64,000 nucleotides of DNA, from positions 744,001 through 808,000 of the forward strand of contig NZ_PKMZ01000001.1 in assembly GCF_002893625.1 (NCBI RefSeq), in the 5' to 3' direction. How positions within the stretch are numbered: position 1 is the first letter of the stretch; every line of letters starts with the position of its first letter. Below the pieces are notes generated by a model. That model did no database searches and was not told where the DNA came from. It saw only the letters and a list, made by a program, of their open reading frames with translations. The DNA is from Mangrovicella endophytica (GTDB lineage: Bacteria > Pseudomonadota > Alphaproteobacteria > Rhizobiales > Rhizobiaceae). This document shows positions 18,127-28,628 of the stretch, in pieces. A program made the translations under genes and the position numbers.

Positions 18127-19149
18127 TCACGCCTTGAAACGGTCGCAGGCGGTAAGCCGCACCGTATGTGCCTCCATGGAGCCGCCGTAGATCTCCTGGC
18201 GGAGGAAGGCGTCCTCCTCGTCGTAGGCATCCTCTTCGACCTCCCGCCACCAGCACTTCGGCCGGCCGTCGGAACCGTCCGACCAGCGGTACCCCCGCTG
18301 CTTCAGGACGTCCTTCGTGTGGAACGGGGAGCCGATGGCGTAGATGCGGAGGCGGGCACGTTCGACGGAACCGAGCAACTGGGCGAACGGGGCCTGGACG
18401 CCGTCGACACGGGAGGTACCCGCGAGCACTTCCAGCAGAGCATGGCAGTCGTCGACGGCCCGATGTCCGTTGTGGAAGTGACCCGCTTGTCCGACGAGGT
18501 AGCCGAGCTTGGTTCCCTCGAAGCCGAGGGATGTCCAGTCGACTCCCGAGACGGAACAGGCCCACGGTTTCACGTCGAACCCGCGCGCGAGCTTTTCGCA
18601 GAAGGGACGGTCGAAGCGCGCGTTGTGCGCGATCACGAGATCGGCTGGCTCGACGAAGCGCTCGACGGCGTCGAGGTCGATGGACTGTCCGCGCACCATG
18701 TCGTCGTTGATGCCGGTGATCCGGGTGATCTCGGCAGCGATCGGCTGGTTCGGCTCACGCAGCCCCGAATACACTCCGACGACGTCACGGATCCCGACAT
18801 CGTCATATGTGAACGCGACCATGCCGAGCTCGATGACTTCATGCGCGGCATGGTCCAGCCCCGTCGTCTCCGTGTCGAGGACGACGCCGAGCTTCAGCCC
18901 GCCCGGCCAGGGGGAGGGCATCGGCGCCGCCGGCCGGCGCACCAGTTGCCGAAGCACGCGGTAGCGGCCGGTCTCCTCCAGGCGGCGGGCCATCTCCTCG
19001 TCGGAAAGCGGCGTCGGGAGCGAGAGGAAACCGATCCGGGAACGACGCGCCGAGGCATACGTGTCCCGCACGGGCAGGACGTCGTCGTTGGCCGCGGCGT
19101 CGGCGAAGAGGTCGCCCTGCCTGTCGGCGGTCGCGGTCAGCCGGGCCAT
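18127..19149 (-). CDS. 3'-5' exonuclease of the DEDD (DnaQ-like) superfamily
   Basis: Predicted exonuclease of 340 residues. The ExoI motif VVLDTETTGLD near residue 105, ExoII IAHNARFDRPF near 185 and ExoIII HRAVDDCHALLEVL near 235 give a complete DEDDh set. The C-terminal third (FHTKDVLKQRGYRWSDG, KCWWREV) is a conserved accessory segment of this subgroup, in which a hot Arg-Gly-Tyr-Arg-Trp patch occurs. The start at 19149 (MARLTATADRQG) has GGAGAA upstream. The longer open frame has no support. It lies next to, and divergent from, the SOS mutagenesis operon, so a role in repair is plausible. Confidence 0.85.
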   Translation of the reverse strand: MARLTATADRQGDLFADAAANDDVLPVRDTYASARRSRIGFLSLPTPLSDEEMARRLEETGRYRVLRQLVRRPAAPMPSPWPGGLKLGVVLDTETTGLDHAAHEVIELGMVAFTYDDVGIRDVVGVYSGLREPNQPIAAEITRITGINDDMVRGQSIDLDAVERFVEPADLVIAHNARFDRPFCEKLARGFDVKPWACSVSGVDWTSLGFEGTKLGYLVGQAGHFHNGHRAVDDCHALLEVLAGTSRVDGVQAPFAQLLGSVERARLRIYAIGSPFHTKDVLKQRGYRWSDGSDGRPKCWWREVEEDAYDEEDAFLRQEIYGGSMEAHTVRLTACDRFKA

Positions 19150-19715
19150 CAGGGTTTCTCCGGGAGACGCGGCCCTGTCGGGCCGTGCGAGAAGAGGCGT
19201 GAACGGTTGGGCGCCATGGTGGCGGCACCATGGCCGAGAGGGGCGCTCCGCGCAATGCGCTGACCGCGCACTGCCCCGATGTTCCGTTGCCAATCGGCGG
19301 TTGCCTCAAGGATCGGCTAAGCCGTCGTGCAGGGCCGAGACCGAGGAGACCGGGCGCGAGGAATGCCCATAAGCGGCCACGTTGCCTCCATCGGCCCCGC
19401 GAACTTGCCTTTCAGGCATAACGCGACACCGTGAGGAGCGGTAGCCCGTCCAGCCTGACGAGACGTCTGACGGATTTTGGCGTGACGACGCTTCAATGGG
19501 AGCGGCTGCTTCACCGCAGCCTGCGGACCGACGCAGCGGTGATCCGGCCGTTGTGAAGAACCGCAGCCTCGATCGGGTCCTCATTCCCCGGCCGCTCCAA
19601 GCTCCTCGGATCCTGATGGCGTGTACGTTCTGCTCTCTGCTGCGACGTATCTTCGCAGCCCTTGTGAGCCGCAGTGGACGAACGGCAAGCGCCGTTGACT
19701 CCAAATCTAGACCTG
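19150..19715. other. 566-base spacer between the exonuclease and the imuA promoter, no gene seen
   Basis: Short open frames here lack family resemblance and good ribosome sites. The last part carries the promoter area of the imu operon. No RNA gene was recognised. Confidence 0.5.
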
Positions 19716-19730
19716 GAACAGAACAGGAAC
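19716..19730. promoter_or_regulatory. LexA (SOS) box, GAAC-N7-GAAC
   Basis: GAAC at 19716-19719 and GAAC at 19727-19730 are separated by exactly seven bases. This is the direct-repeat SOS box known for alphaproteobacterial LexA (GTTC-N7-GTTC on the other strand). It lies 47 bases upstream of the imuA ATG, consistent with LexA repression of imuA-imuB-dnaE2. Confidence 0.85.
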
Positions 19731-19777
19731 ATATTGTCTGCCCGAGTCTCCTGTAGGAATCCGGTCCGCAACGAGCC

Positions 19778-20539
19778 ATGTCCAGCATGCCCGACCACTC
19801 CGTACTTGCCGACCTGCGAGAGCGTGTCCAGCGCCTCGAAGGCAAGGACATGCGAGCTAGGCAGGTGCTGCAGTTTGGCGTCCCGGAGATCGATGGCCGC
19901 CTTCCGGGCGGCGGGCTCGCGCTCGGCGCCTTGCACGAGGTGGCGGGCGGCGGGAACGGCGCCGTCGACGGAGCGGCGGCCGCCCTCTTCGCAGCCGGAA
20001 TCGCCGCGAGGACGAAGGGGAAGATCCTGTGGTGCGTCACGCGGCAGGATCTGTTCGCTCCGGCCATCGCCCAAGCGGGATTGGCGCCGGGGCGGGTGAT
20101 CTTCGTCGAAGCGGGCGATGAGAAGACGCTCCTCGCCTGCTTCGAGGACGGGCTTCGGTACGGCGGCCTTGGGGCCGTAGTCGCCGAGGTCGCCAAGCTT
20201 TCGATGACGGTGTCCCGGCGCCTCCAACTCGCTGCCGAGGGATCGGGCACGCTTGCGCTCGCGGTCCGGCGCTGGCGCCGCCAGACGGAAGCCGCCGACT
20301 TCGGCCAGCCGACTGCGTCCGTCACCCGCTGGAGGGTTTCGGTGCTCCCGTCGCGCCCGCTCCCGGTTCCCGGCGTCGGCCGGGCACGATGGCTTCTCGA
20401 ACTAATCCGGTCCCGCGCCGGGGAATGCGCCGACTTCGAAGTGGAGGCCTGTGATGGCAAGGGTCGTCTCGCTCTACCTGCCGCGGTGGCCGACCGATCG
20501 GCTGCGCCGCAAGTCGCCCGGAAGCGCGCCACCCGCTGA
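19778..20539 (+). CDS. imuA: ImuA, RecA/SulA-like partner of the mutasome
   Basis: First gene of the damage-inducible imuA-imuB-dnaE2 cassette for translesion synthesis, 253 residues. It has the RecA-like fold of ImuA: QFGVPEIDGRLPGGGLALGALHEV near residue 32, then a P-loop-like region without a full Walker A, and VILFVEAG-type strands. The start at 19778 lies downstream of a LexA box; ATG 19787 is an alternative. The 3' end overlaps imuB by 86 bases in another frame, so the last ~28 residues are poorly conserved. A role in organising ImuB and DnaE2 at the replication fork is known for the family. Confidence 0.88.
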   Translation: MSSMPDHSVLADLRERVQRLEGKDMRARQVLQFGVPEIDGRLPGGGLALGALHEVAGGGNGAVDGAAAALFAAGIAARTKGKILWCVTRQDLFAPAIAQAGLAPGRVIFVEAGDEKTLLACFEDGLRYGGLGAVVAEVAKLSMTVSRRLQLAAEGSGTLALAVRRWRRQTEAADFGQPTASVTRWRVSVLPSRPLPVPGVGRARWLLELIRSRAGECADFEVEACDGKGRLALPAAVADRSAAPQVARKRATR

Positions 20540-21974
20540 CGTTCCGCTCGTCCTCGTCGGCCATGACGGGAGCCGCCGCGTTGTCGTTGCCGCCGACCGA
20601 CTGGCGGAGTCCGCTGGCCTGACCGTCGGCATGCCCGCGACAAAGGCACAGGCGCTGGTTCCGGGCCTCGCCTTGCTGGACGCCGATCCCGCCGGCGACG
20701 CGGACGCCCTGGACCGCCTCGCCGTCTGGGCATTGCGGTTCTCGCCCTTGGTCGCTGCCGACCAGCCCGACGGGATCGTTGTGGACACGACTGGCGCCGA
20801 CCACCTGCACGGCGGCGAGGAAGCCATGCTTCGAGCGATCGTCGACCGCTTCGCCGCGGCGAACCTGGAGGTGCGGGTGGCAGTCGCCGACACCTGGGGC
20901 GCCGCGCACGCGGCCGCGCGGCATGCCGGTGCCGCGATGGTACTTGTCGAGCCGGGCAGGACGGAGCACGCGCTGGCGCGTCTGCCCCTGGCTGCCCTGC
21001 GTCTGCCCGGGCGCATGCGCCATGACCTCCACGTCCTGGGTTTCTCGACGGTCGGCGACCTCGCCGCGCAGCCGCGGGCGCCCCTGGTCCAGCGCTTCGG
21101 CCCGCAGCTTGTCCGGCGTCTCGACCAGGCGTTCGGCGCCGTCTCCGAGCCGATCGAGCCCGTCCGGTCGGCCGATCTCGTCGAGGTGCGTCGCGTCTTC
21201 GGAGAGCCCATCGCGGCGCCCGAGACGCTCCGGCGCTACGTAGGCAAGCTCGCCGCCGAACTCGTCGCCGAACTCGAGCGGCGGGCGATGGGCGCCCGTC
21301 GCCTCGACCTCCTGTTTAGCCGCGTCGACAACCGATGGGAGGCGATCCGCATCGGCACCGCAAAGCCGGAACGGGACCTGAGGCGCCTGACGCGCCTCCT
21401 GTCCGACCGGATCGAGACGATCGATCCCGGCTTTGGGGTCGAGGTCATGACGCTCGCAGCGACGCATGCGCAGCCGCTCGGCGCATCGCAGGTCGTGTCC
21501 TCGCTCGTCGAGGAGCCGGAGGCGGACGTGTCCGACCTGGTCGATCTCTTGGCGAACCGCATCGGCGAGCGGCGCGTGTACCGCTTCGCGCCGGTTGCGA
21601 GCGACGTGCCCGAGCGGTCCGTGAGCCGTGTTGAACCGATGTCGCTCGACGACGGCGCGTCCTGGGACGACCATTGGCCTCGACCCTCGCGCCTCCTAGC
21701 GCGCCCGGAACGCGTCGAGACCATGGCGCTCCTTCCCGACCATCCTCCGGTCTGGTTCACCTGGCGCGGGCAGCGTCGCCGCGTGCGGCGTGCCGACGGT
21801 CCGGAGCGGGTCTTCGGCGAGTGGTGGAAGCGCGAGGCCGAGGCGACGACTGTGCGCGACTACTTCCGCGTCGAGGACGACGCCGGCGAGAGGTTCTGGA
21901 TTTTCCGGGCCGGCGACGGCGAGCACCCGGAGACGGGTTCCCACAAGTGGTACCTCCACGGCGTCTTCGGATGA
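20454..21974 (+). CDS. imuB: ImuB, inactive Y-family polymerase-like mutasome scaffold
   Basis: Y-family polymerase homologue that lacks DNA synthesis activity and links DnaE2 to the beta clamp, 506 residues. The N-terminus [19 protein letters not shown] replaces the catalytic DxD of active Y polymerases. [10 protein letters not shown] and [22 protein letters not shown] form the helix-hairpin region, and the C-terminal tail ([38 protein letters not shown]) is typical of ImuB. ATG 20454 is chosen over the adjacent GTG 20451. Overlaps with imuA and dnaE2 indicate coupled translation. Confidence 0.92.
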   Translation: MARVVSLYLPRWPTDRLRRKSPGSAPPADVPLVLVGHDGSRRVVVAADRLAESAGLTVGMPATKAQALVPGLALLDADPAGDADALDRLAVWALRFSPLVAADQPDGIVVDTTGADHLHGGEEAMLRAIVDRFAAANLEVRVAVADTWGAAHAAARHAGAAMVLVEPGRTEHALARLPLAALRLPGRMRHDLHVLGFSTVGDLAAQPRAPLVQRFGPQLVRRLDQAFGAVSEPIEPVRSADLVEVRRVFGEPIAAPETLRRYVGKLAAELVAELERRAMGARRLDLLFSRVDNRWEAIRIGTAKPERDLRRLTRLLSDRIETIDPGFGVEVMTLAATHAQPLGASQVVSSLVEEPEADVSDLVDLLANRIGERRVYRFAPVASDVPERSVSRVEPMSLDDGASWDDHWPRPSRLLARPERVETMALLPDHPPVWFTWRGQRRRVRRADGPERVFGEWWKREAEATTVRDYFRVEDDAGERFWIFRAGDGEHPETGSHKWYLHGVFG

Positions 21975-24900
21975 GCGGCGGCCCACGCTATGTCGAGCTC
22001 CAGGTCACCTCGCACTTCTCGTTCCTGCGCGGCGCCTCGTCCTGCGAGGAGCTGTTCGCCACGGCTGCCCTGATGGGGATGGAGGCACTCGCCGTCGTCG
22101 ACCGGAACTCCGTGGCCGGGATCGTGCGGGCGCACGAGGCGGCGAAGACGACGGGCGTCCGGGCGATCGTGGGATGTCGGCTCGACCTCGTCGATGCCCT
22201 GCCGGTCCTCGTCTATCCGACTGACCGTCCAGCCTACGCCCGGCTCTGCCGCCTCCTGTCGCTCGGCAAGGCGAGGGGCGGGAAGGGGAAGTGCATCCTT
22301 CGTTGGGACGACGTGGTCGCGCACGGCGAGGGCATGCTCGCCGTCCTCCTCCCCGACGAGGCGGACGAAGATCTCGCGCGCGAACTCCGTCGTCTGCAGG
22401 ACGCGTTCGGCAACCGGGCGTACATGGCTCTGACCCTTCGTCGCCGGCCGAACGACCAGCTTCGCCTCCACGACCTCGCAGCGGCCGCCGCGACGGCGCG
22501 CGTTCCGGCGGTGGTGACGAACGACGTCCTGTTCCATGAGCCTGACCGCCGAGTCCTCCAAGACGTCGTCACCTGCATCCGGCACGGCGTCACCATCGAC
22601 GCCGCAGGCTTCCGGCGCGAACGGCATGCCGACCGCTACCTCAAACCCGCGGCCGAAATGCACCGCCTGTTCTCCCGCCACCCCGAGGCGCTCGCCCGCA
22701 CCGTCGAGATCGCCGAGCGATGCCGCTTCTCCCTCTCCGAACTCGCGTACCAGTACCCGGAGGAGAGGCAGTTTCCCGACCTGACGCCGCAGGAGGCGTT
22801 GGCGAAGCTGACCTGGGAAGGCGCGACCGAGCGCTATCCGGAGGGGCTGCCGGACAGCGTGCGACGAAACCTCGAGCACGAACTCCGGCTGATCGAGCGC
22901 CTTGAGTACGCGCCGTACTTCCTGACAGTGAACAGCATCGTGCGGTTCGCCCGTTCGAGAGGAATCCTTTGCCAAGGCCGCGGCTCGGCGGCGAACTCGG
23001 CCGTCTGCTTCGTGCTCGGCGTCACCTCGATCGATCCTGACCGCAACGACCTGCTGTTCGAGCGCTTCGTCTCCGAGGAACGCCGCGAGCCGCCCGACAT
23101 CGACGTCGACTTCGAGCACGAGAGACGGGAGGAGGTCATCCAGTGGGTCTACGAGACCTACGGACGCGACCGGGCCGCCCTGTGCTCCACTGTCATCCGC
23201 TACAGGGCGAAGGGAGCGTTGCGCGACGTCGGAAAGGCGCTGGGCCTGCCCGAGGACCTGACGAAGACGCTGTCGTCCCAGGTCTGGGGCTGGTCAGAGG
23301 ACATCGACGAGAAACACGCGGCGAGCATCAACCTGAACCTTGAGGATCGGCGCCTCAGATTGGCGCTTGATCTCGCGGGGCAGCTCGTCGGCTTCCCGCG
23401 GCACCTGTCCCAGCATCCGGGCGGCTTCGTCCTGACGCGCGACCGCCTCGACGAGCTGGTGCCGATCGAGCCAGCGGCCATGGTCGACCGCCAGGTCATC
23501 GAGTGGGACAAAGACGACATCGACGCCCTGAAGTTCATGAAGGTCGACGTGCTCGCACTCGGCATGCTGTCCGCCATGCGGCGCGGGTTCGATCTCCTCC
23601 GGGAGCACAAGGGGATCGACCTCGACCTCGCTTCTATCCCCGCCGAGGATCCGCGCACTTACGCCATGATCCGGCGGGCCGACACGCTCGGCACCTTCCA
23701 GATCGAGTCCCGCGCCCAGATGGCGATGCTGCCGCGGATGAAGCCACGGACCTTCTACGATCTCGTCATCGAGGTAGCGATCGTGCGTCCCGGACCGATC
23801 CAGGGTGACATGGTGCATCCATATCTGCGCCGCCGAGAGGGTAGGGAGAAGGTCATTTTCCCGAAGCCGGAACTTGAGCGGGTCCTCGGCAAGACGCTCG
23901 GCGTGCCCCTGTTCCAGGAGCAAGCGATGCGTGTGGCAATCGAATGCGCCGGGTTCACGCCCGGCGAGGCAGACCAGCTCCGCCGCGCCATGGCGACCTT
24001 CAAGTTCACGGGCGGCGTCTCGCACTTTCGTGACAAGCTGGTCGAGGGGATGGTGGCGAACGGCTACGAGCGCGAGTTCGCCGAGCGTACCTTCCGCCAG
24101 CTCGAGGGTTTCGGATCCTACGGCTTCCCGGAGAGCCATGCGGCGAGCTTCGCCCTCATCGCCTACGCATCGAGCTGGCTGAAGTGCTGGCACCCGGACG
24201 TTTTCTGCGCGGCGCTCCTGAACGCCCAGCCTATGGGCTTCTATGCTCCGGCGCAGATCGTCCGGGACGCCCAGGAGCACGGGATCGAGGTCCGGCCGGT
24301 CTGCGTCAACGCCAGCCGCTGGGACTGCACGCTGGAGCCGCGGGCAGCGGAAAAGTTTTCCGATGCCGACGACGGACGGTTCGCCGTCCGCCTTGGCTTG
24401 GGGATGGTGCGCGGGCTCGGCAACGCGGATGCCGCCCGTCTCGTCGCTGCAAGGCAGGACACGCCGTTCGTCTCCGTCGACGATCTATGGCGCCGCGCGC
24501 GGGTCCCGCATGCGGCCCTGACGGAACTTGCCGAAGCCGACAGCTTCCGTTCGTCGATCGGCCTCTCGCGTCGGGAAGCACTATGGGCGATCAAGGCGCT
24601 ACGCGACGAGCCGCTCCCGCTGTTCGCCGCTGCCGCCGACCGGGAGGCGACCACCGTCAGGGAGCAGGTCGAACCCGTCGTCAGGCTGCGCCCCATGCCG
24701 GAGGGTGGCGAGGTCGTTGAGGACTATGGCCATGTCGGGCTGACGCTTCGCCAGCATCCCGTCTCGTTCCTCCGGGCTGAGCTCGTTCGGCGTCGTCACA
24801 TCACATGTGCGGAGGCCATGAGCTCGCGCGACCGCCGATGGGTGGAAGTGGCAGGGCTCGTGCTCGTCCGGCAGCGCCCGGGCTCGGCCAAGGGCGTCAT

Positions 24901-25240
24901 GTTCATCACGATCGAGGACGAGACGGGCGTCGCGAACCTCGTGGTCTGGACGAAGGTCTTCGAGGCGAACCGCAGGACCGTCCTGGGCGCAGGCATGATG
25001 GGAGTGCGAGGTCGCATCCAGCGGGAGGGGGAGGTGGTGCACCTGGTGGCACATTCGCTGACTGACCTCAGCTCCGAGTTCGCCAGCGTCGGGCGTCAGG
25101 GGAGCAGGGGCGACGATGCCGTCGAACCGGAGGTTCACTCAGCTTTGGGGGCGCCGCGGATGCCGCCCGCCAAGGTGATGGCGGATCCCTACGGGCACGT
25201 CGTCGACGATATCCGGGTGAAGCCGAGGGACTTCCGCTGA
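21971..25240 (+). CDS. dnaE2: Error-prone DNA polymerase DnaE2 (ImuC)
   Basis: C-family polymerase of 1089 residues that performs mutagenic lesion bypass with ImuB. The N-terminal PHP domain opens with [23 protein letters not shown]. The polymerase core contains the catalytic aspartates in [16 protein letters not shown] near residue 376, [18 protein letters not shown] [12 protein letters not shown], and [28 protein letters not shown]-type [20 protein letters not shown] and a C-terminal OB fold ([21 protein letters not shown]) complete the family layout. The start at 21971 overlaps the imuB stop (ATGA); the longer open frame upstream is a shadow of imuB. The operon ends here and faces the ABC importer genes. 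Confidence 0.97.
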   Translation: MSGGPRYVELQVTSHFSFLRGASSCEELFATAALMGMEALAVVDRNSVAGIVRAHEAAKTTGVRAIVGCRLDLVDALPVLVYPTDRPAYARLCRLLSLGKARGGKGKCILRWDDVVAHGEGMLAVLLPDEADEDLARELRRLQDAFGNRAYMALTLRRRPNDQLRLHDLAAAAATARVPAVVTNDVLFHEPDRRVLQDVVTCIRHGVTIDAAGFRRERHADRYLKPAAEMHRLFSRHPEALARTVEIAERCRFSLSELAYQYPEERQFPDLTPQEALAKLTWEGATERYPEGLPDSVRRNLEHELRLIERLEYAPYFLTVNSIVRFARSRGILCQGRGSAANSAVCFVLGVTSIDPDRNDLLFERFVSEERREPPDIDVDFEHERREEVIQWVYETYGRDRAALCSTVIRYRAKGALRDVGKALGLPEDLTKTLSSQVWGWSEDIDEKHAASINLNLEDRRLRLALDLAGQLVGFPRHLSQHPGGFVLTRDRLDELVPIEPAAMVDRQVIEWDKDDIDALKFMKVDVLALGMLSAMRRGFDLLREHKGIDLDLASIPAEDPRTYAMIRRADTLGTFQIESRAQMAMLPRMKPRTFYDLVIEVAIVRPGPIQGDMVHPYLRRREGREKVIFPKPELERVLGKTLGVPLFQEQAMRVAIECAGFTPGEADQLRRAMATFKFTGGVSHFRDKLVEGMVANGYEREFAERTFRQLEGFGSYGFPESHAASFALIAYASSWLKCWHPDVFCAALLNAQPMGFYAPAQIVRDAQEHGIEVRPVCVNASRWDCTLEPRAAEKFSDADDGRFAVRLGLGMVRGLGNADAARLVAARQDTPFVSVDDLWRRARVPHAALTELAEADSFRSSIGLSRREALWAIKALRDEPLPLFAAAADREATTVREQVEPVVRLRPMPEGGEVVEDYGHVGLTLRQHPVSFLRAELVRRRHITCAEAMSSRDRRWVEVAGLVLVRQRPGSAKGVMFITIEDETGVANLVVWTKVFEANRRTVLGAGMMGVRGRIQREGEVVHLVAHSLTDLSSEFASVGRQGSRGDDAVEPEVHSALGAPRMPPAKVMADPYGHVVDDIRVKPRDFR

Positions 25241-25302
25241 GGGTGGGAAACGGACCGTCCGCTTCTCACTCGGTTACGACTGCGGGCACGTGGACGCGCC
25301 GG

Positions 25303-26127
25303 TCATCTTCCAGGAGCTGTGACGTTCGGGATGCCGCCGTGCCGCTTCGCGGCCGCGCTTGGTTCCGGTGCCAGGAACTGGACGTGGGGCCGCGAGTAAT
25401 GTGGGGACATCTCCACTCGGGCGTCGACCGCGAAGACCTCGCGCAGGAGGTCCTGAGTCAGCGTTTCTTCCGGTGCGCCGTCGGCCACGATCCGGCCCCG
25501 ATCGAGAACGACCAGCCGATCACAGAACATGGCCGCATGGTTGAGGTCGTGCAGCGAGACGATGCAGGTGACCGACAGGCCGGAAACCAGTTGCAGCAAG
25601 CTGAGCTGGTGGTGGATGTCGAGGTGGTTGGTCGGCTCGTCCAGGATGAGTTCCTTCGGCGCCTGAGCCAGGGCTCGAGCGATGTGGACGCGCTGTCGCT
25701 CGCCTCCCGACAGGCTCTGCCACCGCTGTTCACGCTTCTCGATCATGTCAGCGCGCTCGAGCGCTTCGTTGACCGCAGCCTCGTCGGCGGCGCTCCAGCC
25801 CGAGAAGGGCGAGCGGTGGGGAAAGCGGCCGAGCTTGACGACGTCGATGACGCGGAGGTCGACGTTCGTCGCGGCGTGCTGCTCGACGAAAGCGACGCGC
25901 TGAGCGAGCGCCCTGCGTCCGAGCGAGCGGATGTTCCTGCCGTCGATGCGCACGTGCCCTTCGTTTGGCGGCCGAAGGCCGGCCAGGATGCGCAGCAGGG
26001 AGGTCTTGCCGGATCCGTTCGGACCGAGCAGACCGAGGACCCGCCCGGGCTCCGCTCCCAGCGAGACGTGGTCGAGAATGGTCTTTCGGCCGACCCGCCA
26101 GGTGATGTCCTCGGCGACGATGCTCAT
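25303..26127 (-). CDS. Iron/siderophore/corrinoid-type ABC importer ATPase (FecE/BtuD-like)
   Basis: Energises a FecCD-type importer, 274 residues. It has Walker A LLGPNGSGKTSL near residue 34, signature LSGGERQRVHIARAL near 140, Walker B LILDEPTNHLDIHHQ and the switch His in VSLHDLNHAAMFCD. The NHLDIHHQL sequence is typical of siderophore, heme and B12 importers. It overlaps the permease gene by four bases. No Fur-type site or cobalamin riboswitch was seen upstream, so the substrate is open. Confidence 0.92.
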   Translation of the reverse strand: MSIVAEDITWRVGRKTILDHVSLGAEPGRVLGLLGPNGSGKTSLLRILAGLRPPNEGHVRIDGRNIRSLGRRALAQRVAFVEQHAATNVDLRVIDVVKLGRFPHRSPFSGWSAADEAAVNEALERADMIEKREQRWQSLSGGERQRVHIARALAQAPKELILDEPTNHLDIHHQLSLLQLVSGLSVTCIVSLHDLNHAAMFCDRLVVLDRGRIVADGAPEETLTQDLLREVFAVDARVEMSPHYSRPHVQFLAPEPSAAAKRHGGIPNVTAPGR

Positions 26128-27164
26128 GAGGCGCGTCCGAAGCGGAACAGGATGACGGAGAAGAATGGCACGCCGACGAGGGCCGTGACGACGCCGATGG
26201 GGAGGACCTGCTGCGGGATTAGGACGCGCGAGGCGATGTCGGCGAGTACCACGAAGATCGCGCCGGCCACAGCGCAGGCCGGCAGAAGGCGGCTGTGAAG
26301 CGAGCCGACGACGAAGCGCGCGGCGTGGGGCACCACGAGGCCGACGAAGCCGATCGAGCCGGCCATGCTGACGATGGTGGCGGTCATTACGGCGATCAGC
26401 GAGAACAGCGCGAGACGCGCGCGCCCGACGTCAACGCCGAGCGATGCCGCCGCTTCGTCGCCGAAGGCAAAGGCGTCGAGGAGCCGGGCCGAGACGAGGC
26501 AGAGAACCAGCCCGGCGCCGACCACCACGGACACGAGCACGAAATCCGGCCAGCGCACGCCGCCGAAGCTCCCGAGGAGCCAGAACATGACGTCGCGAGC
26601 CTGCTGGGCGTTTCCCGAGGTGGTGACGACGTAGGAGGTGGCGGCATTGAAGAGCTGCGAGGCGGCGACGCCTGCCAGGATCGTGCGGTCGGTCCCGCCG
26701 CGCGTGCCGCTCGACAGGAGCGCGACGAACAGGAAGGCCGCGAAGGCGCCGACGAAGGCGCCCGCCGAAAGGGAGACGGCGCCCGCGCCGATGCCCAGGA
26801 TCGCGATCGCGACGGCTCCCGTCGAGGCGCCGGCGGAGATCCCGAGGACGTAGGGTTCGGCGAGGGGGTTGCGCAGAAGCGCCTGCATGATCGCGCCCGA
26901 TAACGCCAGCCCCGCGCCGCAGAAGGCGGCGACCAGCGCACGGCTCAGCCGATAGTCCCAGATCACCGTCTCGTGGATGCGGTTCAGCTCCATCGCCGTC
27001 CAGCCGAGACGGTTGGTTACCGCGAACCAGGTCGTCGACAGCGGGATCGGCAGGTCGCCGATCCCGACGCTTGCGCCCACGACAAGCGCGATCGTCAGCA
27101 AGGAGGCGAGAAGGAGCCCCGTAAGAAAGGCTCCCTGCCGAAGCGAGCTGCCTGCGGGTGTCAC
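26124..27164 (-). CDS. FecCD-family ABC transporter permease
   Basis: Ten-span permease of 346 residues for the same importer. Conserved FecCD segments are RLSRALVAAFCGAGLALSGA, MQALLRNPLAEPYVLGISAG, SIGFVGLVVPHAARFVVGS and IPQQVLPIGVVTALVGVPFF. The start is GTG 27164, overlapping the stop of the binding-protein gene, and the 3' end overlaps the ATPase gene, so all three are translated as one unit. Confidence 0.94.
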   Translation of the reverse strand: MTPAGSSLRQGAFLTGLLLASLLTIALVVGASVGIGDLPIPLSTTWFAVTNRLGWTAMELNRIHETVIWDYRLSRALVAAFCGAGLALSGAIMQALLRNPLAEPYVLGISAGASTGAVAIAILGIGAGAVSLSAGAFVGAFAAFLFVALLSSGTRGGTDRTILAGVAASQLFNAATSYVVTTSGNAQQARDVMFWLLGSFGGVRWPDFVLVSVVVGAGLVLCLVSARLLDAFAFGDEAAASLGVDVGRARLALFSLIAVMTATIVSMAGSIGFVGLVVPHAARFVVGSLHSRLLPACAVAGAIFVVLADIASRVLIPQQVLPIGVVTALVGVPFFSVILFRFGRAS

Positions 27165-28186
27165 TTGCGCAGACCGAGCGCCTTGAGCTGCTGCGCCACC
27201 TGCTCGGCGCCGTAGATGGTGCGCACCGTCGGGTTCATGGCCTGCCCATCCATGATCACCATCGCCTTGTTGACGACCGCCTTCATCTGGCTGGTGGCCG
27301 GGTCCGAGGTCAGAAAGGCGATCTTGGCTTCCGGCTTGTCCAGCTCCCAGCGGTTGCGGTCAACCTTGGCGACGACGATGACGTCCGGCTCTGTCGCGAT
27401 GATGCTTTCCCAGTTCATCGCAGGGCTTTCAGCGTCGGTCTGGATAGCGTTGGTGCCACCGAGGATATCCGCGATGAATCCCGAGGCGCTGTTGCGGCCG
27501 GCAAGATAGGCATCGGCCGTTGGCGAGGGACTGGAGAACCAGAACACATAGGACAGCTTCTGCGCGCCCTTGGCGAACTCCGCGCGCAGCTTCGCCTCGC
27601 GCGCCTTGAGATCGGCGATCAGCGCCTTGCCGCGGTCCTGGACGTCGAAGATGCGGGCGAGCTCGTCGATCTCCTCGAATAGGATGTCTTGGCTCCAGAG
27701 CTTGTCGCGCGCGCCGTAGGCGTCGGTGCCTTCCTTGCGGGCGAGACAGGTGCCGGGCGAGAGGTAGGAGGGTACGCCGACCTTGGTGAAGTCCTCGCGC
27801 TTGGCGACCTTGCTGTCGGGACCTAGCAGCGTCGGCAGGGCTGCGGCCACGAAGTCCGGTTCCTTCGCGAGCACGGCCTCGAAGCTCGGGAACTCGACGG
27901 TGATGACCGGCACCTTCTCGTTGGCTTCGGCGACCTGCGGCAGAACCTTGTTCGGCCAGAAGGCGGTGCCGACCATCTTGCTCTCGAGACCGAGCAGCAG
28001 CAGGATCTCGGCGCTGTTCTGCCCGAGCGCCACCGCTCGTTCAGGTGCCTTCTCGAAGATGACCTCGGCTCCGCAGTTCTCGATCGTCAGGGGGTACTGG
28101 GTCGAGGCCGCCGACGCGGGCTGAGCGGCCATGCACAGGGTCGCGATGACGCTCGACAGCGCGGCCAAGGGTCTTACCGGGATCAT
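27161..28186 (-). CDS. Periplasmic binding protein of the iron/corrinoid-type ABC importer
   Basis: Class III (FecB/BtuF fold) receptor of 341 residues with a signal peptide ending near ASAAST (residue 27). The first lobe has NCGAEVIFEKAPERAVALGQ and ILLLLGLESKMVGTAFWP. The second has VFWFSSPSPTADAYLAGRN, GGTNAIQTD and IIATEPDVIVVAKVD. The pattern resembles receptors annotated for iron complexes or F420-0-like ligands; the exact ligand cannot be told. It is first in the three-gene operon and is transcribed divergently from the EamA gene. Confidence 0.88.
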   Translation of the reverse strand: MIPVRPLAALSSVIATLCMAAQPASAASTQYPLTIENCGAEVIFEKAPERAVALGQNSAEILLLLGLESKMVGTAFWPNKVLPQVAEANEKVPVITVEFPSFEAVLAKEPDFVAAALPTLLGPDSKVAKREDFTKVGVPSYLSPGTCLARKEGTDAYGARDKLWSQDILFEEIDELARIFDVQDRGKALIADLKAREAKLRAEFAKGAQKLSYVFWFSSPSPTADAYLAGRNSASGFIADILGGTNAIQTDAESPAMNWESIIATEPDVIVVAKVDRNRWELDKPEAKIAFLTSDPATSQMKAVVNKAMVIMDGQAMNPTVRTIYGAEQVAQQLKALGLRK

Positions 28187-28628
28187 CGTCTCGTTCCTCG
28201 AGGCTTGGGTGGAGGCGAACGGTCCCTAGTCCATCACCGCAACCTGAACAAGACAGCACCAGTCATGTTTTGCGCCGCGCGGCGATGTAGGATCGACACG
28301 TTGCTCCGGGAGTGCCCATAGAGAACGTTCCACTGGTCCTGCGGGAACGCGCAAGCGGCTCGCAGGATCTCTGGCACGACGGCCTTCCGCGTGCTGGCGA
28401 GATCAGGTTCCTACTCAGTGATGGTTGTCAGGACCAGGATGATCCACCTGTTGTGTCCGGGCGGGAGGACCATCAATCCTGCCGCCCGGACACAACCTTT
28501 AGGGACCGAGCCGACCTTCATCTTCGAATTGGCTGGGGTTAGAGCCGGCGGAGATCACCGTCATGGCTCTGGCATTGCGCTAATGGGGTGCTGTATCCGG
28601 CGAGATCAGGACGACTGCGCGAAAAGAC
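28187..28628. other. 442-base divergent spacer, no gene seen
   Basis: It separates the importer operon (leftward) from the EamA gene (rightward). No riboswitch fold, Fur-like box or small ORF with family resemblance was recognised. Confidence 0.5.

Noticed and set aside
19306..20733. Leftward open frame opposite imuA
   Set aside because: Arg/Pro/Ser-rich shadow; imuA on the other strand is well supported by the LexA box and the operon.
28187..28310. Cobalamin riboswitch or Fur box upstream of the FecBCD-type importer
   Set aside because: No B12-box-like or AT-rich Fur-like sequence could be found in the leader.
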